The notes under the pieces: generated by a model
What the model was told of the DNA's origin: nothing
Database searches by the model: none
What the model saw: the letters and a program-made list of their open reading frames with translations, nothing else
Translations under genes and position numbers: made by a program
Shown: piece by piece, positions 42,041 through 49,411 of the stretch
Numbering within the stretch: position 1 is the first letter of the stretch
Layout: each line of letters begins with the position of its first letter
Assembly (NCBI GenBank): GCA_020635675.1
Contig: JACJZJ010000005.1
Span: forward strand, 310,001 to 374,000
Source of the DNA: Flavobacteriales bacterium
GTDB lineage: Bacteria > Bacteroidota > Bacteroidia > Flavobacteriales_F > PHOS-HE28
Direction: 5' to 3'
Length of the DNA: 64,000 nucleotides

Positions 42041-43495
42041 TCAATGGATGATCTGGATACGCTGCACCCCCAGGGCCGTATGCGCACCGACAAAGGCATG
42101 GATGAAATAGGTGCCCGAGGGAGCATCGATCAGGATCCGCAGCGGACCCAGGGAGCGATACGGGACGGCCCCACCCCGAATATCGTAGATCTCGATCCGT
42201 TCCGGGGGTATCGCCGAAACAATGGACACCTCACCCGTGGAAGAAGGGATCGGATACACTTCAAATGAGGCCAACGGCCCATGATCCCGGACGGGCAGGG
42301 GATCGAACAGCTCATCCACGGATGGCGTATCCGTCCATCCCGTGTCATTGGTCCTGACCAGGTAGAGATCACGTGTCCCGAACCCGAAGCTCTCGGTGTA
42401 CCCGGTGAAGGCGAAACCGCCGGAAGCACAGCGCAGGATGTCGTTCCCGGATTCGTCGTTGGTGCCTCCATCCCCTCCGTTCGTGACACCACGCATGAAA
42501 TCACCGTTGGCATCACTGAACAGAATGAATGCATCCTTCCCCCCCTGCCCGGCGGTGGTGGTATATCCAATGGACACCAGATCGCCCGAGGTCGATTCCA
42601 GGATACCGTTGGTCACCTGCTCGCCCACCTGACCCCACACATGGTCCCAAACGAAACCGCCGAACGCATCCACCTTGGCATGATAGGCCTCGGTGAAATC
42701 GTGATAGCTATGCGTTGAACCGACCGCGACGAAACCAAGGTCGGAGGTCTCGATGACGTCGTTGAAATCATCAAGACTGTCACCACCAAGGACCACCTGC
42801 CACTCCTCGCCCCCTCCATCATCGATCTTTTGTATCCAGGCATCCTGTTCACCGTTCGACCCGATATGGCCGGCCAGAACGAATCCTCCCGAACTCACCG
42901 TGATGACGCTGTTCGCGGCATCCGACCCCGCATCTCCATAGTATTCCTGCCAAAGCAGATCACCTGCCCCGTCCGTTCGAACGACCCAGGCATCCGCCCC
43001 TCCGTGCCCTGCTCCGTAGGTCAGACCGGCGAACAGGAAGCCCCCGTCCGTGGTCCGGGTCACGGCATTGAAGAGGTCCCAATCCGATGTGCCGTAGGTA
43101 TGTTGCCAAAGCAACTCCCCTGCGGCGGAGAATTCGACCACATAGCCATCATAACCACCCTCACCAAAGCTGTTCGTCGTGCCGACGACCAGAAAGTTAC
43201 CATCCGGAAGTGCAAGGATGTCATTTCCGTCCTCGATACCCGGCCCGCCGAAGGTGGCGGACCAGATGTGGTCGCCCGCATCATTGACCCGGACCACGTA
43301 GATATCGCTATTCCCGTTCCCGAAGCTGCCCGTGGACCCGCAGGTGAGCAGATCGCCATTGCCAGCTTCGACGATCGCCCTGCCCTGCTCGGTGCCGAAC
43401 GCGCCGAACGTGCGTTGCCAGGTGACCTGCGCTCCGGTCGAACCTGCAAGGATCGAAATGCAGAACGCTGTTGTTCCACGCAATGCTGCTCTCAT
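42041..43495 (-). CDS. Secreted T9SS protein with repeated beta-propeller-like blades
   Basis: 484 residues: signal peptide (AFCISILAGSTGAQ), then about seven tandem repeats of roughly 50 residues of the form DGGFLFAGLTYGAGHGGADAWVV...DGAGDLLWQEYYGD, and a C-terminal T9SS type A-like region (FEVYPIPSSTGEVSIVS; GTYFIHAFVGAHTALGVQRIQIIH). The repeats suggest a beta-propeller or solenoid exposed on the surface. I use ATG 43495, which gives the best signal peptide. Divergent from the metallophosphoesterase. Confidence 0.85.
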   Translation of the reverse strand: MRAALRGTTAFCISILAGSTGAQVTWQRTFGAFGTEQGRAIVEAGNGDLLTCGSTGSFGNGNSDIYVVRVNDAGDHIWSATFGGPGIEDGNDILALPDGNFLVVGTTNSFGEGGYDGYVVEFSAAGELLWQHTYGTSDWDLFNAVTRTTDGGFLFAGLTYGAGHGGADAWVVRTDGAGDLLWQEYYGDAGSDAANSVITVSSGGFVLAGHIGSNGEQDAWIQKIDDGGGEEWQVVLGGDSLDDFNDVIETSDLGFVAVGSTHSYHDFTEAYHAKVDAFGGFVWDHVWGQVGEQVTNGILESTSGDLVSIGYTTTAGQGGKDAFILFSDANGDFMRGVTNGGDGGTNDESGNDILRCASGGFAFTGYTESFGFGTRDLYLVRTNDTGWTDTPSVDELFDPLPVRDHGPLASFEVYPIPSSTGEVSIVSAIPPERIEIYDIRGGAVPYRSLGPLRILIDAPSGTYFIHAFVGAHTALGVQRIQIIH

Positions 43496-43532
43496 GAGTT
43501 GACTAAGATATCGTGCCGGTAGGCTCACGACC

Positions 43533-43540
43533 TAGCTTTG
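43533..43540 (+). promoter_or_regulatory. -7 element (TAGCTTTG) before the metallophosphoesterase gene
   Basis: Exact TAnnTTTG match, 19 bp before the ATG at 43560. No clear TTTG is found 19-21 bp upstream of it. Confidence 0.45.
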
Positions 43541-43559
43541 CATCCCATCATAGGGACCA

Positions 43560-44810
43560 ATGTCCAACCGCGCATTCCTCATTCTCATTGTCGTCATTGC
43601 CGTATTGGTCCTCATCGATCTTTACGCTTACAAGGGTGTGAGCAGTGCCCTGTCATCCGCCAGTGCTCAGACCCGGCGTATCGTACGCATCGTCTACTGG
43701 GCGACGAGCCTGGCCATGCTCGGCATGCTCATTTGGGCGGCACTTACATTCCAACAACAACGAGCGGCAAGGAACTATGCCTTCATGTTCCAGGTTTCCG
43801 CCATTTTCATTGCGCTTTTGCTGCCCAAGCTGGTGCTGGTGGCATTCCATGGCCTGGAGGACGTGGTGCAATTGGTGCGCTGGGGATGGTGGAAGGTGGC
43901 CCCTTCCGAAGGGTCAAGTGGTGAGGTCCTCACCCGCACCCATTTCCTGAGCCGGATCGGGCTCATCGCCGCCGCCGTCCCCCTCACCGGCGTGCTCTAT
44001 GGGATGACACGTGGTCGGCGGCGGTTCCGGGTCGAACACATCGTCATCCCTGCTCCCGGCCTTCCCGGATCGTTCGATGGTCTGCGCATCGTGCAGATCA
44101 GCGACCTGCACCTCGGCAGCTTCGAGAAGGAGAGCGACATCGTGCGCACCGGCGTGGACCTGGTCAATGCGCAGGAACCGGACCTGATCCTGTTCACGGG
44201 CGACCTGGTGAACGACTATGCCGATGAGGCCACACCCTGGCTGGATGAACTGGCCCGATTGCACGCTCCGCTCGGCAAGTATTCGATCCTCGGCAACCAC
44301 GACTATTCGGACTACGCCCCATGGGACAGTGCGGAGGCGAAAGCCGCCAACATGTCGCTCCTTCAGCAGCACCATGAACGCGTCGGTTTCCGCTTGATGC
44401 TCGATGAACATGTCGCGCTCGAGCAGGACGGGGAGCGGATCGGGCTGCTGGGTTGCCAGAACTGGGGGCGCGGTTTCCAGCAGTATGGGGACCTTCAAAA
44501 GACCATGAACGGATCGGAAAGCTACCCCTATCGGATCTTGATGAGCCACGATCCCACACACTGGGATGCCCAGGTGCTCGGTACCGGGATCGACCTGACG
44601 CTGAGCGGGCACACGCATGGAGCACAGTTCGGGGTGCGCATCGCCGGTTCCACTTACAGTCCTGCACAGTGGATCTACAAACGCTGGGCGGGGCTCTACC
44701 AGGAGGGCGGCCAACACCTGTATGTGAACCGGGGGTTCGGCTTCATCGGATTCGCCGGACGCGTCGGAATGCCGCCGGAGATCACCGTCCTGGAACTCCA
44801 GCGGACGTGA
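43560..44810 (+). CDS. Metallophosphoesterase with N-terminal membrane domain
   Basis: 416 residues. Helices at about 7-25, 45-62, 77-93 and 124-138 are followed by the calcineurin-like domain with the full motif set: QISDLHLGS, LFTGDLVND, LGNHDYSD, LMSHDPTHWD and LSGHTHGAQFG. This is the YaeI/LpxH-like membrane-linked branch; it hydrolyses a phosphodiester, possibly a lipid or nucleotide, with a di-metal centre. It faces the cytoplasm or periplasm depending on topology. Followed by a multi-pass membrane protein. Confidence 0.92.
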   Translation: MSNRAFLILIVVIAVLVLIDLYAYKGVSSALSSASAQTRRIVRIVYWATSLAMLGMLIWAALTFQQQRAARNYAFMFQVSAIFIALLLPKLVLVAFHGLEDVVQLVRWGWWKVAPSEGSSGEVLTRTHFLSRIGLIAAAVPLTGVLYGMTRGRRRFRVEHIVIPAPGLPGSFDGLRIVQISDLHLGSFEKESDIVRTGVDLVNAQEPDLILFTGDLVNDYADEATPWLDELARLHAPLGKYSILGNHDYSDYAPWDSAEAKAANMSLLQQHHERVGFRLMLDEHVALEQDGERIGLLGCQNWGRGFQQYGDLQKTMNGSESYPYRILMSHDPTHWDAQVLGTGIDLTLSGHTHGAQFGVRIAGSTYSPAQWIYKRWAGLYQEGGQHLYVNRGFGFIGFAGRVGMPPEITVLELQRT

Positions 44811-44862
44811 AGCCCATCCTACCTCTCCGGTCGGTCACCGGATATCGGATCGCCGAGATGCC

Positions 44863-46152
44863 ATGAAGCACGTGAAGCTTGTTCTGGCCTGTGTCCTGTT
44901 CGGTGGACTGAACATCTTCCTTTCGCTCAACTATCACTCCCACTCCCACTGGTACACATACCACGATATCCTCTGGGCCGACCGCGCCGGCTACTTCGCC
45001 TATCTCCCCAGCAAATGGGGAACGCAAGGTGCGTTGTCGTCCGAGCTTGGACCCAGGACCGGTCACGGCTTCCACATCGACGAGAGCGGCCGGATGGTGA
45101 CCAAATACACGTGCGGCGTGGCGTTGTTGATCGCCCCCTTCTACTATACGGGACATGCGATCGGCTCGCTTCTGGGTCATGGGAACGACCCATACGGGCC
45201 GGTCGATCATTTGGTGGTGCCGGTCAGCGCCGGAATACTGGCGACCCTTGCCTTGCTCTTGCTCGGCATCATGCTCCGTCACAGGTGGAGCATGCCAGCG
45301 ACCATCCTCGCGCTCGTCCTTGTCTTCCTGGGGTCCAATCTCTTCTATTACACGATCGGTGATCCGGGTATGTCCCACGTGTATTCCTTTTTCCTTTTCG
45401 TATGCACCTTGTTCCTCCTGGACCGCCGCATGCGGAACGGACCGTCCATTGCGTTCGATATCCTCCTGGGGATCGTGATGGGCACGATCCTGCTCATCCG
45501 TCCCACCAACGCGGTGTTCCTCCTCGGATCGATATGGCTCGCTCGTTCCGGACAGCTCAAGGCCCAGGAGAGCGATACGGCCCGGACCACGGGTTTCGCA
45601 CAGAGCCGCATGTGGCCCATACTTCTCGCAGCCACTTTGCCCCTTCTGTTGCAAGCCTTCTACTGGCAAAGAACCTTCGGCACACCGGTCCACTGGTCCT
45701 ACACCGATGAATCGTTCATGAACTGGGCGCATCCGCGCATTTTCCGCGTCCTCTTCTCGACCAACAACGGTGCGTTCGCATGGTCCCCACTGTTCGCCTT
45801 CGTGCCACTGGCGGCTCTCCATGTTCTGAAAAAGGGGCAGAAGTGGTGGGCGCTCATGAGCATATTCCTTTTCGTTGCCGTTGTCTACATGTCGGGGTCC
45901 TGGTGGGTATGGCATTTCGGTTGCGGGTTCGGATGCCGGAACCTGGTCGAATATTTGGCGGTCTTCGCATTCCCTTTGACCGGATCGATCGACCGCCTGA
46001 TCCGACGCTTCGGCTGGTGGCCGGTGATCGCGGTCGTATGCCTGATAGTGGCATACGAATTCAAATTGGTCTATAGCTACGATGGATGCTGGCATGGAGG
46101 TGAGTGGGACCAGAGCGAATTCCTGCAGCTGCTCTTCGGTCCCACAAAATGA
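44863..46152 (+). CDS. Multi-pass membrane protein, hypothetical glycosyltransferase-like
   Basis: 429 residues, about ten helices. The first periplasmic loop holds the DILWADRAGYFAYLPSKWG segment, similar to the first loop of GT39-type proteins, and the later loop RIFRVLFSTNNGAFAWSPLF is often seen in these uncharacterised Bacteroidota proteins. No complete catalytic motif is recognised. Probably acts on polyprenyl-phosphate sugars or lipids in the inner membrane. A UUCG hairpin follows the gene. Confidence 0.65.
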   Translation: MKHVKLVLACVLFGGLNIFLSLNYHSHSHWYTYHDILWADRAGYFAYLPSKWGTQGALSSELGPRTGHGFHIDESGRMVTKYTCGVALLIAPFYYTGHAIGSLLGHGNDPYGPVDHLVVPVSAGILATLALLLLGIMLRHRWSMPATILALVLVFLGSNLFYYTIGDPGMSHVYSFFLFVCTLFLLDRRMRNGPSIAFDILLGIVMGTILLIRPTNAVFLLGSIWLARSGQLKAQESDTARTTGFAQSRMWPILLAATLPLLLQAFYWQRTFGTPVHWSYTDESFMNWAHPRIFRVLFSTNNGAFAWSPLFAFVPLAALHVLKKGQKWWALMSIFLFVAVVYMSGSWWVWHFGCGFGCRNLVEYLAVFAFPLTGSIDRLIRRFGWWPVIAVVCLIVAYEFKLVYSYDGCWHGGEWDQSEFLQLLFGPTK

Positions 46153-46168
46153 TGGAATATCAGTACCG

Positions 46169-46190
46169 GGATCGGCCTTCGGGCCGGTTC
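46169..46190 (+). terminator. UUCG-tetraloop hairpin after the membrane protein gene
   Basis: The core CGGCC-TTCG-GGCCG at 46173-46186 is extended by two weaker pairs on each side. Located 17 bp past the stop of the gene at 44863-46152. There is no U run, so termination efficiency is uncertain. Confidence 0.5.
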
Positions 46191-46209
46191 GCACGATCCT
46201 CGGGCGGTA

Positions 46210-47067
46210 TCAAAGGAACACACCACTCGCCTCGACCACCGCCGCATCCAACCGGACCAGGTCCAACCCGGTCCGTACACCTTTCTCCTCCAGGTGCCTG
46301 ACGAATAGCTCCGTTTGGAGGTTCCCCACCAGTTCGTCCTCCGCCATCGGACATCCGCCATAGCCCTTGATCGCGCCATCGAAGCGGCGGCAGCCCGCAT
46401 CCCAGGCGGCCTGTGTTTTGGCTTTCCAGTTGTCGGGGCGGCAGTGGAGATGGGCTCCGAACGCGATGTTGGGCATTGCCGGGACAAGGGCGTTGAACAG
46501 ATGGCCCACGTCCTCCGGTCCGGCCACGCCCACCGTATCACTGAGTGCGATGATGCCCACGCCGAGCTCCTTCACCAGCCGGTCCACCCAATGCAGGGCG
46601 ACCTCCGCGTTCCAGGGGTCGCCGTACGGATTGCCGAAGGCCATGCTGATGTAAACGACGAGCTCCTTGCCCGCCTTTTGCGCGATCTCCGCGATATGTG
46701 CCGTCCGCGTCCAGGACCCTTCGATGCTGGTGTTGGTGTTGCGCTGCTGGAAGGTCTCACTGATGCTGAACGGATAACCCAGATAGGTCACGCTTTCCTG
46801 TTCCACCGCCGCATCCGCACCCCGTTCGTTCGCCACGATCACCAACAACCTGCTGTGAGAGTTCGTGCGATCGATCCGGGCGAGGACCTCCGCCGTGTCG
46901 GCCATCTGTGGGATCGCCTTGGGGCTGACGAAGCTGCCGATGTCGATGGTGTCGAACCCGACCTGTAACAAGGTGTTCAGATACCTCACCTTCACCTCCG
47001 TGGGGATGAACGGAACGATGCCCTGCATGGCATCGCGTGGGCATTCGACAAGCTTGACATCGACCAT
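46210..47067 (-). CDS. Hydroxymethylglutaryl-CoA lyase
   Basis: 285 residues, TIM-barrel of the HMG-CoA lyase family. It cleaves HMG-CoA to acetoacetate and acetyl-CoA in leucine degradation. N-terminal KLVECPRDAMQGI replaces the textbook RDGLQ with RDAMQ, as in many Bacteroidota. The metal His pair is in GAHLHCRP, and the C-terminal active-site loop reads GYGGCPMAEDELVGN with the conserved Cys. Starts 70 bp downstream of the inverted repeat of the GxxExxY element. Confidence 0.93.
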   Translation of the reverse strand: MVDVKLVECPRDAMQGIVPFIPTEVKVRYLNTLLQVGFDTIDIGSFVSPKAIPQMADTAEVLARIDRTNSHSRLLVIVANERGADAAVEQESVTYLGYPFSISETFQQRNTNTSIEGSWTRTAHIAEIAQKAGKELVVYISMAFGNPYGDPWNAEVALHWVDRLVKELGVGIIALSDTVGVAGPEDVGHLFNALVPAMPNIAFGAHLHCRPDNWKAKTQAAWDAGCRRFDGAIKGYGGCPMAEDELVGNLQTELFVRHLEEKGVRTGLDLVRLDAAVVEASGVFL

Positions 47068-47132
47068 GGAGAACAGGTTTCAGGAGGATCCGAGGTACCG
47101 GAGGCTCAAAGTTGGACCGATCGTAGCTCGGG

Positions 47133-47166
47133 ACCAACCACGGATGGACACGAATGAACACGGATG
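47133..47166 (+). repeat. Left inverted-repeat arm of the GxxExxY element
   Basis: Contains ACCACGGATGGACACGAAT followed by GAACACGGAT, and matches the reverse complement of the arm at 47558-47597 over most positions. It sits between the GxxExxY stop and the HMG-CoA lyase start. Confidence 0.75.
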
Positions 47167-47170
47167 CTCG

Positions 47171-47533
47171 CTAGAGGACTACCCGTTTCCATTCCAGCTT
47201 GGCTCGTTTGAAGTTGAGTATGAGGCCAACGCGCAGTCCTGTGAGCCGCAGGTAATTGATCATTTGACCAAGCTCGTGGTCCCCGATCCGATCGATCGTC
47301 TTCGTTTCGACAACGATCGCCGATCGGACCACGAGGTCGGGTACGTACATTCCAACAGCTTGGTCCTTGTAGATCACATCATAGATCGGCTGTTGGTCGA
47401 ACGGGATACCGCGTAGGCCCAGTTCCACCGCCAACGCATTCTCATAAGGCTTCTCCAGAAGTCCATGCCCGAGCACGTTCAGAACCTCCATCGCAGCCCC
47501 GATCACTTCCTCGGTCTCCCTGCTGAGCATCAT
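47171..47533 (-). CDS. GxxExxY family protein (PD-(D/E)XK nuclease-like)
   Basis: 120 residues from the Met at 47533; the frame runs open further upstream into the repeat and pyrD but has no good earlier start. The name motif appears as GHGLLEKPYENAL (G-L-L-E-K-P-Y). The likely nuclease core is PDLVV and VVETKTIDRI (D and E-x-K), followed by YLRLTGLRVGLILNF, as in the PDDEXK_3 fold. The biochemical role of this family is unknown. It lies inside inverted repeats and on the same strand as pyrD and HMG-CoA lyase. Confidence 0.88.
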   Translation of the reverse strand: MMLSRETEEVIGAAMEVLNVLGHGLLEKPYENALAVELGLRGIPFDQQPIYDVIYKDQAVGMYVPDLVVRSAIVVETKTIDRIGDHELGQMINYLRLTGLRVGLILNFKRAKLEWKRVVL

Positions 47534-47557
47534 CCCAACTGCCATGGCCGCTGCATT

Positions 47558-47597
47558 GGATCCGTGTCTATCCGTGTCCATCCGTGGTTCCTTGGTC
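47558..47597 (-). repeat. Right inverted-repeat arm of the GxxExxY element, overlapping the 3' end of pyrD
   Basis: Read on the minus strand it contains ACCACGGATGGACACGGAT then AGACACGGAT. The pyrD reading frame ends inside it: the TAG stop and the residues TTDGHG are encoded by the repeat. Confidence 0.75.
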
Positions 47598-48638
47598 GCT
47601 CGGACCGATCCGGGATGTGATGGCATCGTTGATACGCGCGATGAGGCCCGGCCCCTCATAGATCAGTCCGGTATACACCTGCACCAGGTCCGCTCCGGCA
47701 TCGAGCTTCTCCAGGGCCGCTTCCGCACTGTCGATACCACCCACACCGATCAGCACGAACGGTTTCGGCAATCGCTGTCGGAGGTATCGCAACACGGCCG
47801 TACTACGCTGGCGCAACGGAGCTCCGCTCAACCCTCCGGCACCGATCCGGTCCAATTCCGTCCGCGTGGTCGCAATTCCATTGCGGTCGATCGTCGTGTT
47901 CGTGGCGATCACACCCGCGATCCCGCTTTTCCGCACCACGGCGCAAACATCTTCAAGCTGCGCATCGGTCAGGTCGGGTGCGATCTTCAGCAGGATCGGT
48001 CTGGCGGGACCCGCGCCCTTCAATGCTTCTCCACGGTCACGCAGGGTGCGCAGCAGTTCCAACAACGGCCCTTTCTCCTGCAACTCCCGCAGCCCCGGTG
48101 TGTTGGGACTGCTCACGTTCACCACGAAGTAGTCCACGACGGGATACAGGGCCTCCAAACAGGACAGGTAGTCCTCCGTCGCACGCGCGTTGGGGGTCGT
48201 CTTGTTCCGACCGATGTTCCCACCGATGATCACGGGGGAACGCCGCCGCCGCAGGCGATCCACCGCAGCCTCCACGCCCCTGTTGTTGAAGCCCATGCGG
48301 TTGATCAGGGCATGGTCGCGCTTCAGGCGGAACAGACGTGGTCGGTCATTGCCCGGTTGTGGCCGTGGGGTCAGCGTGCCCACCTCCACGGATCCGAAGC
48401 CCAGTCGCGCGATGGCGTCCACATGCTTCGCATCCTTGTCCATGCCGGCGGCCAGGCCGACGGGTGATGGGAACCGAAGGCCCATGACCTCCACCGCGGC
48501 ACGCGGAGAGGGGCGCCTGGCTCCGACCAATGCCATCATCCCGGGAACGCGGGCGGCAAGCTGCAGCAGACCGAAAGTGAAGCGATGGGCGCGCTCCGGA
48601 GGAAGCAGGAAAAGCAGGGGCCGGAGCAGCTTGTACAT
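47568..48638 (-). CDS. pyrD: Dihydroorotate dehydrogenase (quinone), class 2
   Basis: 356 residues. Membrane-associated FMN enzyme that oxidises dihydroorotate to orotate in pyrimidine synthesis. N-terminal YKLLRPLLFLLPPERAHRF membrane-binding helix, GLAAGMDKDAKHVD, the substrate motif NRMGFNNRGVEA, VVNVSSPNTPGLR with the catalytic Ser, TNTTIDR, and the phosphate-binding VGGIDSAEAALEKLDAGADLVQVYTGL. I start at 48638. The C-terminus (SDQGTTDGHG) is encoded by the arm of the GxxExxY element, so the native end may have been altered by insertion. Confidence 0.95.
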   Translation of the reverse strand: MYKLLRPLLFLLPPERAHRFTFGLLQLAARVPGMMALVGARRPSPRAAVEVMGLRFPSPVGLAAGMDKDAKHVDAIARLGFGSVEVGTLTPRPQPGNDRPRLFRLKRDHALINRMGFNNRGVEAAVDRLRRRRSPVIIGGNIGRNKTTPNARATEDYLSCLEALYPVVDYFVVNVSSPNTPGLRELQEKGPLLELLRTLRDRGEALKGAGPARPILLKIAPDLTDAQLEDVCAVVRKSGIAGVIATNTTIDRNGIATTRTELDRIGAGGLSGAPLRQRSTAVLRYLRQRLPKPFVLIGVGGIDSAEAALEKLDAGADLVQVYTGLIYEGPGLIARINDAITSRIGPSDQGTTDGHG

Positions 48639-48645
48639 CGGCGGG

Positions 48646-48653
48646 CAAAGGTA
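48646..48653 (-). promoter_or_regulatory. -7 element (TACCTTTG) of pyrD
   Basis: Exact TAnnTTTG match on the minus strand, 7 bp before the pyrD ATG at 48638. No clear -33 TTTG; the leader would be very short. Confidence 0.45.
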
Positions 48654-48710
48654 GAGGGGTGGCCCTGATCGCCACCTGGAGCCGGGATGTATCGGAATAT
48701 CCAATGCCAT

Positions 48711-48743
48711 TTTTAGATTAGTCTAATTTTGTTTCTATATTTG
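48711..48743 (+). promoter_or_regulatory. mntR promoter with a DtxR/MntR-type operator between the -33 and -7 boxes
   Basis: The -7 element TATATTTG (48736-48743) is an exact TAnnTTTG match, 17 bp before the mntR ATG, with a T-rich -33 region at 48711-48714. Between them lies the palindrome TTAGATTAGTCTAA (48713-48726), which differs from the classical DtxR box TTAGGTTAGCCTAA at two symmetrical positions. A repressor bound here would block the promoter, so the mntR-mntH operon is likely repressed by its own product when Mn(II) or Fe(II) is plentiful. Confidence 0.75.
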
Positions 48744-48760
48744 CCTCATTATTCCTTGTC

Positions 48761-49411
48761 ATGTTCACGCGAAGCGAAGAGGACCACCTGAAGGCGATCC
48801 ACACGCTCAGTGTCACCGGCACCAAAGCCAGCACCAGTGCGATCAGCGAACGCCTGGACACCAAGGCGAGCAGCGTGACCGATATGCTCAAGCGCCTGGC
48901 CGAGAAGGGCCTGGTGGCCCACGAGCCCTACCACGGGGCCAAGCTCACCACCTCCGGTCGCAAGGCGGCGTTGGTGCTGATCCGCAGACATCGGCTCTGG
49001 GAGACCTTCCTGGTGGACAAGCTCGGCTTCCGCTGGGACGAGGTGCATGAGGTGGCCGAGCAGCTTGAACATGTGTCGTCCGAGAAACTGATCGACCGGC
49101 TCGATGCACACCTGGGCCATCCCCGTTTCGATCCGCACGGCGATCCGATCCCCGATAAAAATGGAAGGATGATCACGCGAAAGCTCCTGCCATTGAGCAG
49201 GTGCATCGCCGGCGATCACGTCGAACTGTCCTCCGTTCGCAACGGAACGGACGCGCTGTTGCACTACCTCACCCGGAAGGGGATCGCCCTTGGCGTCGCG
49301 ATCACCATCACCGCGACCCATGAGTTCGATGGCAGCATGGAGTTGAAGCTGGGCGATGGGCGTATCCTGTCGGTGAGCCGCGAAGTGGCCGAACAACTGA
49401 TGGTGCAATGA
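48761..49411 (+). CDS. mntR: DtxR/MntR family metal-dependent transcriptional repressor
   Basis: 216 residues. An N-terminal winged helix-turn-helix (EEDHLKAIHTL, ISERLDTKASSVTDMLKRLAEKGLV), the dimerisation/metal-binding domain (RRHRLWETFLVDKLGFRWDEVHEVAEQLEHV) with the His/Glu/Asp ligand pattern, and a C-terminal FeoA/SH3-like domain. With metal bound it represses transcription. Its stop overlaps the start of the Nramp gene by 4 bp, and a DtxR-like operator lies in the promoter (48713-48726). Confidence 0.92.
   Translation: MFTRSEEDHLKAIHTLSVTGTKASTSAISERLDTKASSVTDMLKRLAEKGLVAHEPYHGAKLTTSGRKAALVLIRRHRLWETFLVDKLGFRWDEVHEVAEQLEHVSSEKLIDRLDAHLGHPRFDPHGDPIPDKNGRMITRKLLPLSRCIAGDHVELSSVRNGTDALLHYLTRKGIALGVAITITATHEFDGSMELKLGDGRILSVSREVAEQLMVQ

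Larger units (their letters stand above)
47133..47597. mobile_element. GxxExxY gene bracketed by inverted CACGGATG repeats
   Basis: A compact unit of about 465 bp. The left arm (47133-47166) and the right arm (47558-47597) are inverted copies sharing ACCACGGATGGACACG and ACACGGAT, and between them lies only the GxxExxY gene. The right arm ends pyrD, whose last residues are written in repeat sequence. A gene-less relative of the same arms occurs at 57527-57624. There is no transposase. Repeats of this type recur near GxxExxY genes in other bacteria as far as I recall, but their mobility has not been explained. Confidence 0.6.
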
